A stretch of DNA of 64,000 bases from PMNU01 sp035479375 (GTDB taxonomy: Bacteria; Patescibacteriota; Saccharimonadia; Saccharimonadales; UBA4665), in contig DATIIT010000013.1 of the NCBI GenBank assembly GCA_035479375.1, positions 1 through 64,000 of the forward strand, read 5' to 3'. A program made the translations under genes and the position numbers. This document shows positions 38,361 to 47,846 of the stretch, piece after piece. Numbering within the stretch: the first letter of the stretch is position 1; the number at the start of each line of letters is the position of its first letter. The notes below the pieces were generated by a model. That model had not been told where the DNA came from, made no database searches, and saw only the letters and a program-made list of their open reading frames with translations.

Positions 38361-41263
38361 TTCTGCGTCAGCACCGATTCGGGCACTGCACTCGCCGTGG
38401 CTTGGCCTGGCGTTTTCCACAGCAAACGCATCACTGCATCGCCGTAATTTTCGTAGTAAGACACTTTTATGCTGTAGGTCTGGTTAGCCGCCAGCGTGAC
38501 AGTACCATTGTCTTGCTTGCGCTGGTGGTCCGTCCAATCGTCTATGAGCGGCATGTTATTGACCCACAGGCGCACGCCGTCGTCGCTCTCTGTAACGAAA
38601 GTGTAGGTGCCGCTGGTGGGGGCGGTGAGGTTGCCCGCCCAGGTAGCGCTAAACCGGTCGGCCGGCACGGCGCTGTTTGGGCGGCCGGCACCCCATATGA
38701 AGTCGATTGTTTGGTCCGTACCGCTATACAACGCCGCACTGCCCGTGGCGCCACCGCCATTATACGGATAGTAGGAAACAGCCAGGCCGGGCGCAGCCGT
38801 GCTGAGCACGCTGGCCGGCACCGGCTGGCGCTTGAGGCCTGGGCCAGACCAGTCTAGCTCGGCCACGGCGTCACCGTAGTTTTCGTAGTATTCGACCCTT
38901 ATCTGCACGGGCTTGCCCGCGGTAAGCTGGACGCTGGCCTGGTACTCGCGGGAGCTTTGGTCGCGCCAGCCGTCGATGACCTGCTGGCCATCGAGCCACA
39001 TACGCACACCATCATCCCCGGTGAGATAAAAAGTATACGTGCCGGTGGTGGGGGCGGTAAGGCTGCCGGCCCAGCGCGCGCTAAACTGGTTGGCAGGGAT
39101 GCCGGCCAGCGGCGCACCCGCGCCCCAGTGGAAATTGATAGTTTGGTCGGTGCGCGATACGCCAGTGCCACTTAGATCCTTGGCGGGGAAGTAGGTGGCG
39201 TTGAGGCCGCGGTTGGCGGCGGTGGGGGCGGGCGTAGACGGTGTGGGGGCAGGCGCCGGTGGCGTTGCCGGCGGTGGGGCGTCTGCGGCCACAACCTCTA
39301 TGGCCGCGAGTTGGGCCGAGCCAATGACGCCAGAGAAAGTCAGGTCGAGCGCATCGCTGCTGAGCGTCAGCGTCTTTTCTTCTACGGCTGCTTTGTTGGC
39401 GCCATTTTGGGCGGCAATGTCGTAGTTGGCCAGCCATGCCGACCCATTGGCCGAGACGTTAAACACCCGGCAACCCGCCGTTTGGCAGCCATTGTAAATT
39501 TCGGCAAAATGGAGTCGCACCTTGTATGTGCCTCTCGCAACAGGGATGTGGTAGCTAAAATTGCCCCAGCGCTCATCTTGGTAGAGCTGCGCCATAGGCG
39601 TGTTGGCAATGGCGCGCCCAGCCGCTTGGCTGTCGGTGTTGCCGCCGGAGTAGCCAAAATCCGCTTTCCAGACAGCCCCAGTGGGGTCAGTGTACTGGCC
39701 ACCGCCGGCATTGATGCGCACGGGCACCGGCTGCAAGCTACTTACCGGCGGCGATGTGGTTGGCGGCGTTGTTGGCGGCGGCGTTACGGGCGGCGTAACT
39801 GGTGCGGCAGGCGTGCCGCTTTCGGTAAGCACAAAGGTGGTGACCGAGTAGGGCGGCAAATCGTACTGCAGTGTGTCGCTGACTGCCAGCCCATTTTTGT
39901 GCACCGGCGCGTCAAACGGCGCGTCTTTATTGGTTTGCCAGATGTCTGCCGTGCCGCCGCTAAAGCCGTCTAGTTTTACTACGGCCGTCTGCGCCGTTGT
40001 TGGGCTCTTATTTATCATGACTATGTTTTTACTGCTGGCCGAGGCGTATATCTCTACCTCGTCCAGCGAGGTGCTGGCGCTGGCCAGCTGCGCGCCAAAG
40101 CCACGGAACAGGTTGCCGCCGGTGAACATCTCTAGGCCGTAATAGATTGGCATAGGGTCGGTGAGTTTGCGGTTGTAAAAGTTGGCCGCCAGTTGCTTTT
40201 CAAACGTCAGGCCAAGGCCGCCGTTGAGGTCCGCATACTCGTGGCCGCGGCCGCCGGCAGCGGCGATCTGGCCTGCCACGGACGCCGCCCACACGGTGGC
40301 TACCGGCTGGTAGAGGCGGTCGTCGCCAGGTTTGCCAGGGTCGTCAAAATTGCGCCCAGGGTAGCCGTTATCCGTGCGCCAAGACCAGTTGTATTCGCCA
40401 ACCTGCACCTCAATTTGCGCGCTGCGCGTTGGCACAATTTGGTCGATGAGCGCCCGCGTTTGGCGGACTTCGTCGCCCCATGTATGCGTCTCGTCCAGCG
40501 CGCCCATGGTTTTTATGGTGCCGTTGGCGTTTTTGATGCTGTCTGCCGGCTCAAAGGTGCCGCCCATGGCGTAGTGGTGGTAATCGACAACGTCTACCTT
40601 GTTGCCCGCGCATTGTAAGAAAGATTTAAGCGTGGCGGCGTCAAAGAACGCCCAGGCCGGCCCGGCAACCTTAATGGTGGGGTCAACGGCCTTCATTTTG
40701 TCTACGCTGGCGTTAAACAGCGTACAGTAGGCCTGGATAGACATGCCGTTGTTGTTGGGCTCGTTGCCCACCACCCAGACGTTGACGCGGTTCGCTGGGC
40801 CGCTGGTAGGCTTATTGAAGTGCTGCACCAGGTTGCCGGCGTCGTCTGGGCTGAAATTGTTGTCACTGCTGCCGCCGATGACAATCTCCGGCTCAGCGCC
40901 GATCGCCTTAATGCTGCCCACCCACGAATCGCCCGAGCCTCCAGGGTGGCCGCCGGCGCTCGATACAATGGCGCCCCCGTTCCATTGCAGCGGTACCCGG
41001 TAATACCCGGCCTTGAGGTTGCCGAGCTCCGTCCGCTGGGAGTCGTTCTTAGTGATGTCCGTATCTGATGCGCCGTACGTCGAAATAGTGCTCGAGAACG
41101 GCTTGTTAGCCAACTGCATAGTGATTTTATTGAAGTCTACTGTGCTATTGGGCGTAGCCGCAAACGACCAGAACGTGAGGGCAGTGCCAAGTGCCATAAT
41201 CGCCAAGACGCCAACAAGCCACGGCCAGTACGTGCGTAGCCGCTCCTTCCAGACAAAATCCAT
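38357..41263 (-). CDS. Surface glycoside hydrolase with malectin and two PA14 domains
   Basis: The 968-residue protein has an N-terminal membrane segment (residues 12-36), a TIM-barrel glycosidase of clan A type (about 40-480) with acid/base candidate E168 in GNEPN and nucleophile candidate E290 in QVGEYNWS, a Thr/Pro linker (about 490-520), a malectin-like domain (about 525-665, INAGGGQYTDPTGAVWKAD) and two PA14 domains (about 690-830 and 835-968, each with LTAPTTGTYTFYLTGDDGVRMWLDG-type cores). It would be anchored outside the membrane and bind and cleave a polysaccharide, possibly of the host cell. The exact GH family is not certain. Confidence 0.85.
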   Translation of the reverse strand: MDFVWKERLRTYWPWLVGVLAIMALGTALTFWSFAATPNSTVDFNKITMQLANKPFSSTISTYGASDTDITKNDSQRTELGNLKAGYYRVPLQWNGGAIVSSAGGHPGGSGDSWVGSIKAIGAEPEIVIGGSSDNNFSPDDAGNLVQHFNKPTSGPANRVNVWVVGNEPNNNGMSIQAYCTLFNASVDKMKAVDPTIKVAGPAWAFFDAATLKSFLQCAGNKVDVVDYHHYAMGGTFEPADSIKNANGTIKTMGALDETHTWGDEVRQTRALIDQIVPTRSAQIEVQVGEYNWSWRTDNGYPGRNFDDPGKPGDDRLYQPVATVWAASVAGQIAAAGGRGHEYADLNGGLGLTFEKQLAANFYNRKLTDPMPIYYGLEMFTGGNLFRGFGAQLASASTSLDEVEIYASASSKNIVMINKSPTTAQTAVVKLDGFSGGTADIWQTNKDAPFDAPVHKNGLAVSDTLQYDLPPYSVTTFVLTESGTPAAPVTPPVTPPPTTPPTTSPPVSSLQPVPVRINAGGGQYTDPTGAVWKADFGYSGGNTDSQAAGRAIANTPMAQLYQDERWGNFSYHIPVARGTYKVRLHFAEIYNGCQTAGCRVFNVSANGSAWLANYDIAAQNGANKAAVEEKTLTLSSDALDLTFSGVIGSAQLAAIEVVAADAPPPATPPAPAPTPSTPAPTAANRGLNATYFPAKDLSGTGVSRTDQTINFHWGAGAPLAGIPANQFSARWAGSLTAPTTGTYTFYLTGDDGVRMWLDGQQVIDGWRDQSSREYQASVQLTAGKPVQIRVEYYENYGDAVAELDWSGPGLKRQPVPASVLSTAAPGLAVSYYPYNGGGATGSAALYSGTDQTIDFIWGAGRPNSAVPADRFSATWAGNLTAPTSGTYTFVTESDDGVRLWVNNMPLIDDWTDHQRKQDNGTVTLAANQTYSIKVSYYENYGDAVMRLLWKTPGQATASAVPESVLTQN

Positions 41264-41345
41264 GGTTGAGGTCCTGCTTATGGTTATTTATTTTCATCTT
41301 ATACTGGGCGCGCGGTAACGGCAAGCAAATTCTGTGCCGCCACGG

Positions 41346-43559
41346 CTATTGCTGCCGGGCGAGCTGGCCCAACAACGCAACCATGCCCTCTACCGAGCCA
41401 ATAGTGTGGCGGGCGCCGGTGGACCCAGGCCCCACCTTAACCGTCCAGGCTGTCCGCGGTAGTACGGCAAACATGTCTTCATCGGTGTAATCGTCCCCGG
41501 CGCAGAGGATAAAGTCGGCGCCGGTGTGGTTGAGCATCTCTTGGGCAAACGCGCCTTTGCTGATGGAGCGCGGCTTTACCTCGAGGATCTTGTTGCCCTC
41601 AAAAACGCCCACATCCGTGCCGGCCAACGCCACCCTGAGGTCGTGCTTCAGCCCAACTTTACGCACCGACGCCAGCTCCGGTGTGACGCCCCGGTAGTGC
41701 CACACCAACGCAAAATCCTTCTCCTCTACGGTGGTGCCCGGCGTGCGCTCCGCGTAACCCTGCATGATGGGCAGAAGCTTGTCTTTGTAGGCCTGGAAGT
41801 CGATATCTACATCCGCCCATTGGCCGTCGTGGCGGATCCAGGCGCCATGCTCGGCCACTAGCGTGATGGGCAGCATCCCAAACCAGTTCTGCAGCGTGGC
41901 GCGGGTGCGGCCGCTAATGATGCACACCCGGTTGCGCTTATCTGCCGCCAGCGCCTTTAAGCGGCCCAGCAATTGGCGCGGCGGGCGGGCCCGATCCTTG
42001 GAGGTCGGGGCTACATAATCCTTCAAGGTGCCGTCATAGTCAAGCAAAAATAAGCGTTTTTTGGCGCTGGTGTAGGCCTGCAGCAACTCATCCTGGGAGC
42101 CGGCATCGAGCGCCTGCGCCTCGTTCTCGGCTTCGGCGATTTTAGCGCGGCCGAGCTGCTCAATAAAGTCGTTCGCCCAGCGCGTCACCGAGTAGCGCGA
42201 AATGCGCCCCTGCATGGCCTGCAAAGCCGTGCGCTGCTGGGTGGCCGGCATCTTGAACGCTTGCTCCAACGCGGCCACGATGTCCGCGGTGTCGTAGGGG
42301 TTGACGCGCACCGCCTCGGCTAGCTCGTTGGCCGCGCCGGCCATCTCGCTTAAAATGAGCACGCCGGAACGGTTCTTTTTAGAGGCCACGTACTCCTTGG
42401 CCACCAGGTTCATACCGTCGCGCAGCGGCGTCACCAGGGCAACGTCAGCCATAGCGTACAGCGCCACAAGCTGTTCAAACGGCAAATTCTTGTACTGGTA
42501 GGAGATGGGCGACCACCCCATGGTAGCGTACTTGCCGTTAATGCGGCTCACGGTGAGCTCAATGGTGTCGCGCAGCTGCTTATAGGCATCAACATCGATG
42601 CGCGACGGCACCGCTACCACCACCAGCGACACTTTGCCCAAATATTTCGGGTTGCGCTCCAAAAATGAGGCGAACGCCTCGAGCCGGTTGACAATGCCTT
42701 TGGAGTAATCCAGCCTGTCCACCGAAATGATCAGCTTACGGCCGCCGTAATGGGCGCGCAGCTGGTCCATCTCTGCCTTCACCTCGGGCGTGGCCAGGGC
42801 AGCACGGAACTTTTCGTAATCGATGCCAATGGGAAAGGCGTCGGCCACCACTTGCCGCGTGCCCACGTGCATCATGCCCAGCGCGCTGTCGATGCCAAGC
42901 ACATTCTGCACACTGGCGCTAAAGTGCCGCACGTAATCATAGGTGTGGAAGCCCACGAGGTCGGCGCCCAGCAGCCCGCGTAGCAGCTCCACGCGCTGCG
43001 GCAGGATCCGGAACAGCTCGTAAGAAGGAAAGGGGATGTGCAGGAAAAACCCGATGCTGCTGCCCGGCAGCTCGCGCTTAAGCATACGGGGCAGCAGCAT
43101 CAGATGGTAGTCGTGCACCCAAATGGTGGCGCCCGCGCCGGCACGCCGCAGCACGGCCTTCTGGAACACTTGGTTCACCTCTTTGTACGGCGCCCAGTAG
43201 CGGGCGCTAATAACCGCTTGGTTCTGAAAATAATGGAACAGTGGCCAGATGGTGTCATTGGCGTAGCCGTCGTAGTAGCCGGCGATTTGCGCCTTAGTAA
43301 GGAACACCGGCGCGCAATCGTACTTGCGTAATTCCCGGGTAATGGCACGCTTATCCGCGGTGGTCAGGTCGTCTGCGGCAATGCCCGGCCAGCCAATCCA
43401 GACTTTGTCTTGGCCTTGCCCCACCGACGACATAGCCGTAGCCAGGCCACCGCTGCTAGGTTTAAACACGAGCTCTCCGTGCTCCTTGCAAACATTCACT
43501 GGCAATCTATTGGACACAATAATGAACGTGTGTTTCTGCGCAAGGGGATTGCTCTTCAT
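41346..43559 (-). CDS. Trehalose-6-phosphate synthase/phosphatase fusion
   Basis: The 737-residue protein joins an OtsA domain (residues 1-465: IIVSNRLPV, WIGWPG, WVHDYHLMLLPRML, DRLDYSKGI, TPLRDGMNLVAKEYV) to an OtsB HAD phosphatase (about 490-735: LFLLDYDGTLKDY, CIISGRTR, KGAFAQEML, CAGDDYTDEDMF). It makes trehalose-6-phosphate from UDP-glucose and glucose-6-phosphate and then trehalose. All main motifs are present, so both halves are probably active. Neighbours include a GH15-like enzyme upstream, which suggests a glucan/trehalose locus for stress or storage. Confidence 0.95.
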   Translation of the reverse strand: MKSNPLAQKHTFIIVSNRLPVNVCKEHGELVFKPSSGGLATAMSSVGQGQDKVWIGWPGIAADDLTTADKRAITRELRKYDCAPVFLTKAQIAGYYDGYANDTIWPLFHYFQNQAVISARYWAPYKEVNQVFQKAVLRRAGAGATIWVHDYHLMLLPRMLKRELPGSSIGFFLHIPFPSYELFRILPQRVELLRGLLGADLVGFHTYDYVRHFSASVQNVLGIDSALGMMHVGTRQVVADAFPIGIDYEKFRAALATPEVKAEMDQLRAHYGGRKLIISVDRLDYSKGIVNRLEAFASFLERNPKYLGKVSLVVVAVPSRIDVDAYKQLRDTIELTVSRINGKYATMGWSPISYQYKNLPFEQLVALYAMADVALVTPLRDGMNLVAKEYVASKKNRSGVLILSEMAGAANELAEAVRVNPYDTADIVAALEQAFKMPATQQRTALQAMQGRISRYSVTRWANDFIEQLGRAKIAEAENEAQALDAGSQDELLQAYTSAKKRLFLLDYDGTLKDYVAPTSKDRARPPRQLLGRLKALAADKRNRVCIISGRTRATLQNWFGMLPITLVAEHGAWIRHDGQWADVDIDFQAYKDKLLPIMQGYAERTPGTTVEEKDFALVWHYRGVTPELASVRKVGLKHDLRVALAGTDVGVFEGNKILEVKPRSISKGAFAQEMLNHTGADFILCAGDDYTDEDMFAVLPRTAWTVKVGPGSTGARHTIGSVEGMVALLGQLARQQ

Positions 43560-43684
43560 ACAAGAATATCTGCTCTCCTCAGAATACGGTCAGTATGCCA
43601 GTTCTCCCCCTAGTGTACAGTGAAAGATATTACATACAAAGCACTTGCCGGCCAGGTATAACCGGAATGTGTGGCGGCGTGGGG

Positions 43685-44725
43685 CTAACCTTCAATTTCG
43701 TGCAAGGCTACAACGTACATGCTCTCTGACCAGCCGAGCGGCGTGTTTTCGTTTGCCTCGTTGGTATGTGAAAAATACAACTCTGGGATTTGGCCGTCTT
43801 TGGTGATGGTGGCCGTGGCTTTGGCCAGGTAGTCGCGGGCTTTGTCGTGCTCGCCGAGCTGCTTATGGATAATCGCCAGCCAGCTGAGGCCAAAGCACCA
43901 TTCGGCCTCTTCGGAGTAGCCGTCCTCGTTCCTGTTGTAGTAGGCGTCGCCCTTGTAGCGCATCACACCGCGGTCGCGCGCCAGGTGGTATTCCAGGTTG
44001 GTGATGATTTCGTGCGCCATGTTACTGTCCACCACCCGGTATGGGTAGATGAGCGACAGCAGGGCGAGGTCGGTAAATTTGGTCTCTGACTCGCGCGGCA
44101 GGAGCGCGTCCAGCGCGACTTGGCCGCGGTCGATGGCGTCTTGGTCTACATCCATGCCGCCCACCTCTTGCCACTTCTTCAAGGCGGCCACTACAGCGCC
44201 GATGGAGCTGGCGTGCACTTCCTCGGCCTCTTCCCACATGCCAGAATCGGCATCATGCCAATATTCCACATTACAGATGTAGTAAATGAGCGTCTGGACG
44301 GTTTTGCGGTCTTTGGGGCTGCGCAGCATGCTGTGGCCTTTAGCCTCGTAATCTGCCAATTTAAAGAGTACCGCGCCCACGGCGTCGTGCTGCTTGTTGC
44401 CCCAGGACTCCCAAAATTCTTCCAACGTCTCTGGGTTGTAGCGGGCGTGGATGAATTGCCAGCTCTCGAACGGCTTGTTGGTGATGGCCCAGTTGATTTT
44501 GTCTATATGCTTGTCAAAAATGTCCAGCAAGGTGTGGTAGGTTTTGGCCACCACGTCCCACTGGCCGGCATACTCGAAGGCCAGGGACTCGTACACGTTG
44601 TCGCGCAGCCAGGCTTTGTCGTAGCCGGTCTGCACCGAGTGCGAGCTGGCCAAAAACAGGCCGGCGGGCGTCAGCAGCTTGCGCAGGTTGTCTAGGTGGC
44701 GGGCAACGCTGTCTTGGTCTGGCAT
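43685..44725 (-). CDS. Glycoside hydrolase family 15-like protein
   Basis: The 346-residue protein has an (alpha/alpha)6-barrel pattern: SSHSVQTGYDKAWLRDNVYESLAFEY, WQFIHARYNPETLEEFWESWGNKQHDAVGAVLFKL, DSGMWEEAEEVHASSIGAVVAALKKW and EEAEWCFGLSWLAIIHKQLG. It matches glucoamylase-like GH15 and phosphorylase-kinase-alpha-like domains. The WEE motif holds a candidate catalytic acid. Its ATG overlaps the stop of the gene at 44725-45144 (TAATG), so both are translated together. No signal peptide is seen; an intracellular glucan or maltoside is the likely substrate. Confidence 0.82.
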   Translation of the reverse strand: MPDQDSVARHLDNLRKLLTPAGLFLASSHSVQTGYDKAWLRDNVYESLAFEYAGQWDVVAKTYHTLLDIFDKHIDKINWAITNKPFESWQFIHARYNPETLEEFWESWGNKQHDAVGAVLFKLADYEAKGHSMLRSPKDRKTVQTLIYYICNVEYWHDADSGMWEEAEEVHASSIGAVVAALKKWQEVGGMDVDQDAIDRGQVALDALLPRESETKFTDLALLSLIYPYRVVDSNMAHEIITNLEYHLARDRGVMRYKGDAYYNRNEDGYSEEAEWCFGLSWLAIIHKQLGEHDKARDYLAKATATITKDGQIPELYFSHTNEANENTPLGWSESMYVVALHEIEG

Positions 44726-45144
44726 TATTGTGCACCTCCGGAGTGGTGGCTGTGGCCGTAGGCGTCTGGCACGCCGCGGTTGTACAAAAAGCCCAGGATG
44801 GTGTTTAGGATTACCTCTGAGCCTTGGCCGTTGTGCAGCTCGGCGCGCAGTTCGGCGGCCTTGGCTTCCAGGCGGAATAACTCAGCGGCCAGCTGTAAAT
44901 GCTCCTTCACCACCGGATCTTGCTCCTGCTCAAACCGCTCGGTGAGCGCCACGCAGGCTTGCTGTGCCTCGGCAATCGAGCTGGTGCAACGGGTGCACAC
45001 GCCGTACTCACCCACGCGCAGCAGGTGGCCGCCGTAATCAAAGCTCTGGGCTTTGGGCAGCTTCTGGAGCGTCCGCTCAACAATTTCGCCAGCCTGGTGT
45101 GCCGCGGCTTCAACATCGGGGTCGTCAGAATGGGTCTTAATCAT
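44725..45144 (-). CDS. Unknown 139-residue protein with a CxxC motif
   Basis: Residues 40-60 include YGVCTRCTSS, a possible half of a zinc site with a further Cys later (QQACVAL). A long helical region (ALTERFEQEQDPVVKEHLQLAAELFRLEAKAAELRAELH) follows, and the end is His-rich (GHSHHSGGAQ), which may also bind metal. A TATACT box is about 30 bases upstream. It is translationally coupled to the GH15-like gene and is likely its partner or regulator. No family recognised. Confidence 0.75.
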   Translation of the reverse strand: MIKTHSDDPDVEAAAHQAGEIVERTLQKLPKAQSFDYGGHLLRVGEYGVCTRCTSSIAEAQQACVALTERFEQEQDPVVKEHLQLAAELFRLEAKAAELRAELHNGQGSEVILNTILGFLYNRGVPDAYGHSHHSGGAQ

Positions 45145-45205
45145 GGCTGCCTGTTGGTGTTAGTGCTTACGCTTAGTATAGCACCCGGCCGTGGCAACAC
45201 ACCAA

Positions 45206-45883
45206 TTAAACGGTTTGGAGGTTGGCAAAACTGTCTTCGCCGAGCGCCCGCTCCAGCTTGGCTTTGTCCACCGAATACTGGTGGGAGCCGTAGCTTAAGA
45301 TACGCTCGCTTTTGAGCTTTGTGAGCTCGTTGGTGGTGGTCTCCCGCGTGAGGCCCACCAGCGCCGCAATGACGCTATGCGTCAGCTTGAGCCCAATGGC
45401 GTACACGCCGCTGCCGGCATGGCGCTGCCGCCCGTAGCGGAACATCAGATAGTACAGCGTAAACATGATTTTCTCCCGGGCGCGCGACTGCTCCAGGGCG
45501 GTGACGCGCATCAGCAGGCCGGTGTAGCGGGTGGCAAAATAATCGAGCAGCTTGGCACGCAGCTCAAGGTCGTCGGCCAGCAGTTGGTTCAGGTCGCGCT
45601 GGGGAAGGGCGAGCACCTCCACATCAGTGAGCGCTTCGTAATAATAGATCGTGGTGGCTGCTTTTTGGAAAATCCACGACGCCGGGAACATGTCGCCCCG
45701 CGTCTCAAAGGTCACAATTTGCTCCTCGCCCGCGGCGTTGATGCTATAAGCCTTGACCACGCCGCTAAGCACCACAAAGGCGTCCCGTGGGACTTCCCCC
45801 TGGTATAGCAAAATGGACTGCCTCTTGAAGGCGCGGGCTGTCGCAATCGGTCTAATATGGGAAATGATGTCACGCATAACCAC
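45206..45883 (-). CDS. Crp/Fnr family transcription regulator
   Basis: The 225-residue protein is a paralog of the one at 782-1447: same barrel opening (SILLYQGEVPRDAFVVLSGVVKAY), same EQIVTFETRGDMFPASWIFQKAATTIYYYEALTDVEVL and same helix-turn-helix (ALVGLTRETTTNELTKLKSERIL). No iron-sulfur cysteines are apparent. Two in-frame starts, GTG at 45883 and ATG at 45877, are possible. It is next to the trehalose/GH15 locus on the same strand and could control it. Confidence 0.9.
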   Translation of the reverse strand: MVMRDIISHIRPIATARAFKRQSILLYQGEVPRDAFVVLSGVVKAYSINAAGEEQIVTFETRGDMFPASWIFQKAATTIYYYEALTDVEVLALPQRDLNQLLADDLELRAKLLDYFATRYTGLLMRVTALEQSRAREKIMFTLYYLMFRYGRQRHAGSGVYAIGLKLTHSVIAALVGLTRETTTNELTKLKSERILSYGSHQYSVDKAKLERALGEDSFANLQTV

Positions 45884-45953
45884 TTATCCCACCGTAATCT
45901 AGAGACGTTAAATTTTTCTGAAGCCGGCCGGGCGCAGTGCCTTGGCCGGCAGG

Positions 45954-46196
45954 TTAGGCAATACGCCGGGCGTGTTCGTCTTCGTCTGTTTCGTCGTCAT
46001 CGGGCAGGCCGGCGGCTGCGGCCGGGCCCTCTTGGTACTGCTCGTCTGGGTCGGCGCCGTCGTCTAGGTGCGGGTCCTCGCGGCTCAGGGGGCGTCCATT
46101 TTTGATGTCCTCGGCCGGCGAGAACGGCGGCGCAAAGTCTTGGTCCAGTTTTTGCTGCTTTTCTTCGTCACTCACTGCTTCATCGCGCGGGTCCAT
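45954..46196 (-). CDS. Very acidic 80-residue protein
   Basis: The protein is mostly Asp, Glu, Pro and Ala (for example GLPDDDETDEDEHARRIA) and is probably disordered. AGGAGG stands 5 bases before the ATG at 46196, one of the best ribosome sites in the window, so strong expression is likely. An in-frame GTG at 46202 overlaps that site and is rejected. Function unknown. Confidence 0.7.
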   Translation of the reverse strand: MDPRDEAVSDEEKQQKLDQDFAPPFSPAEDIKNGRPLSREDPHLDDGADPDEQYQEGPAAAAGLPDDDETDEDEHARRIA

Positions 46197-46244
46197 GGGC
46201 ACCTCCTGTTACTCTCTAGTGTCCAGTTAAGCACACTCTGGCAA

Positions 46245-47207
46245 CTATTGGTATGAGATATACCACGGCTGGGGCGTGAGCTGCATGGTGGCGGCCGGGT
46301 CGAGCATGGGCTGGTCCTCATGGGTAAAGTTTTTCCAGCCAAACTCCGTGCCCGCCGGCGGGCTAGCGGTGATCGCCTGCCAGGTGTCGTCCTTGGCCGC
46401 CTGCGTGCCCTGGCCGTCCATTTGGATGACGTAGGCAAGTTCCGGGCGGGCAGTATTGAGCTGCTCACGCCCGGGCAGCATGTCCAGCCGGAACTGGTGC
46501 AGCACAAACAATTTTTGGGGCAGATGGCCAGCGGCCACGAGGCCAGCAAGCCACGTGGCCACGCCGTTCACCTCTGCGATATCCACTGAGCCGATTTGCT
46601 TGAGCGGCACTTGGTCCGGCTGCAGCCGCCACTCCGGGTCGAGCGCCAGGCCGACGTTGGGTTGCTTGAGCACGTCTGTGTACTCCTTGGCCTGGGTAAG
46701 GAAATCGCTGCGGCCGGGCTGGAGGTCGAGCACCACGTACACGCCGGCCTGCTGGGCTGCTGCGGCCCAGGCCATGATGGTGTCTGCGTCAGCCTCGCGC
46801 GAGTAATCACCGTTGTCCGTGGGCGTGGCCGAGGCCACTGTGGCGATAATCTCTAGCGTTGGATACACCGGCTGCGCGGACAGCGGCTGGTAGGCGCTGG
46901 CTTGCTGCTTGGCGCGCGCCAGGGAAGCGGGCAAATCCTGCTCGCCTAAGATACCCAGTGCCGGCTCGTTTGGAGACCCGTACAACGCAATAAAGCGGTA
47001 CGTGCCCGTAAGCGTACGTCCACCCCCCGGAAAAGTAAAGGGCTTTTGTAACGGTTTTTGGCGGCGGGGCAAACTTGCCGATGTATGTATCGCTGGCGGC
47101 GGGGGCGCTGGCCGCAAAAGCCATCCCGTGCCGGCGCCGCCCAGCAGGCAGAGCAGCACAGCTACCCATACCCACCAGTGTGTCCGCCTCGCAATTTCGA
47201 TCCTCAT
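46245..47207 (-). CDS. Membrane-anchored extracytoplasmic protein, unknown
   Basis: 320 residues: an N-terminal membrane segment (about 10-31, HWWVWVAVLLCLLGGAGTGWLL), a Pro-rich stretch, then an exported domain with strands and acidic turns that suggest a TIM-barrel-like fold (YRFIALYGSPNEP, YPTLEIIATVAS, GVYVVLDLQPGRSDFLTQAKEY, VGLALDPEWRL, KLFVLHQFRL). No catalytic motif is certain. It may be a glycosidase-like wall protein. Confidence 0.72.
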   Translation of the reverse strand: MRIEIARRTHWWVWVAVLLCLLGGAGTGWLLRPAPPPPAIHTSASLPRRQKPLQKPFTFPGGGRTLTGTYRFIALYGSPNEPALGILGEQDLPASLARAKQQASAYQPLSAQPVYPTLEIIATVASATPTDNGDYSREADADTIMAWAAAAQQAGVYVVLDLQPGRSDFLTQAKEYTDVLKQPNVGLALDPEWRLQPDQVPLKQIGSVDIAEVNGVATWLAGLVAAGHLPQKLFVLHQFRLDMLPGREQLNTARPELAYVIQMDGQGTQAAKDDTWQAITASPPAGTEFGWKNFTHEDQPMLDPAATMQLTPQPWYISYQ

Positions 47208-47309
47208 ACAACCCGCATAGCTCCTCTAGTCAATATATAGTTATGGTTACTTACGTGTATATGTCAATAATATTCGTAACTATTGCGTTAATATGCTATA
47301 ATATAGTCC

Positions 47310-47846
47310 GTGAAGAACCGGCGCTCGTTCATCGTTGAAGCGACTGGCCGCATACCTGTAGGCGCCCGCCAAAGTGTGCGGGCCGATTTTTTAGAGGGCC
47401 GCGACGCCGCCGAAAGGGGTGATACACAGAAACAGAACTGGTTCGCAGGTCGCTTAGGGCGCTTTGCGCGCCAGCATAGTTACCAAGCTGTAGGAGGATT
47501 TTGTTTTGCGGCCCTTAACGCCCATTATGCCATGCGCCACGGATCTGGAGTTGTGGCTGCTGAGGCAGTATATGACGGCCTCTACGGATGCGTTAACAGC
47601 ATGGTGGCGTACACTCACGCGTATTTGGCGCAAGCGGTGCGCGCCACCCCACCAGTAGCTCTGACGCCGGCAGAAGCTTCGCCGACCTCTGTAACCCCAG
47701 CATATAACCGGACGGCCACAAAACTTGAAGCGTTTTCTGTTATGGGCGGCCAGCTTGCATTTATGGCCACGGTGGCAGCCCCATCGCTCATAAATGCTAT
47801 CCCAAATGTGGCCAATCTCGCCTATCACGCATATAGTGTGTTATAA
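47310..47846 (+). CDS. Unknown 178-residue protein
   Basis: The GTG start lies 7 bases after a consensus TATAAT (47297-47302), a clear leaderless configuration. The basic N-terminus and two weakly hydrophobic stretches (YQAVGGFCFAALNAHYAM and AFMATVAAPSLINAIPNVANLAYHAY) hint at membrane association. No family recognised. The stop codon overlaps the next promoter. Confidence 0.7.
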   Translation: MKNRRSFIVEATGRIPVGARQSVRADFLEGRDAAERGDTQKQNWFAGRLGRFARQHSYQAVGGFCFAALNAHYAMRHGSGVVAAEAVYDGLYGCVNSMVAYTHAYLAQAVRATPPVALTPAEASPTSVTPAYNRTATKLEAFSVMGGQLAFMATVAAPSLINAIPNVANLAYHAYSVL

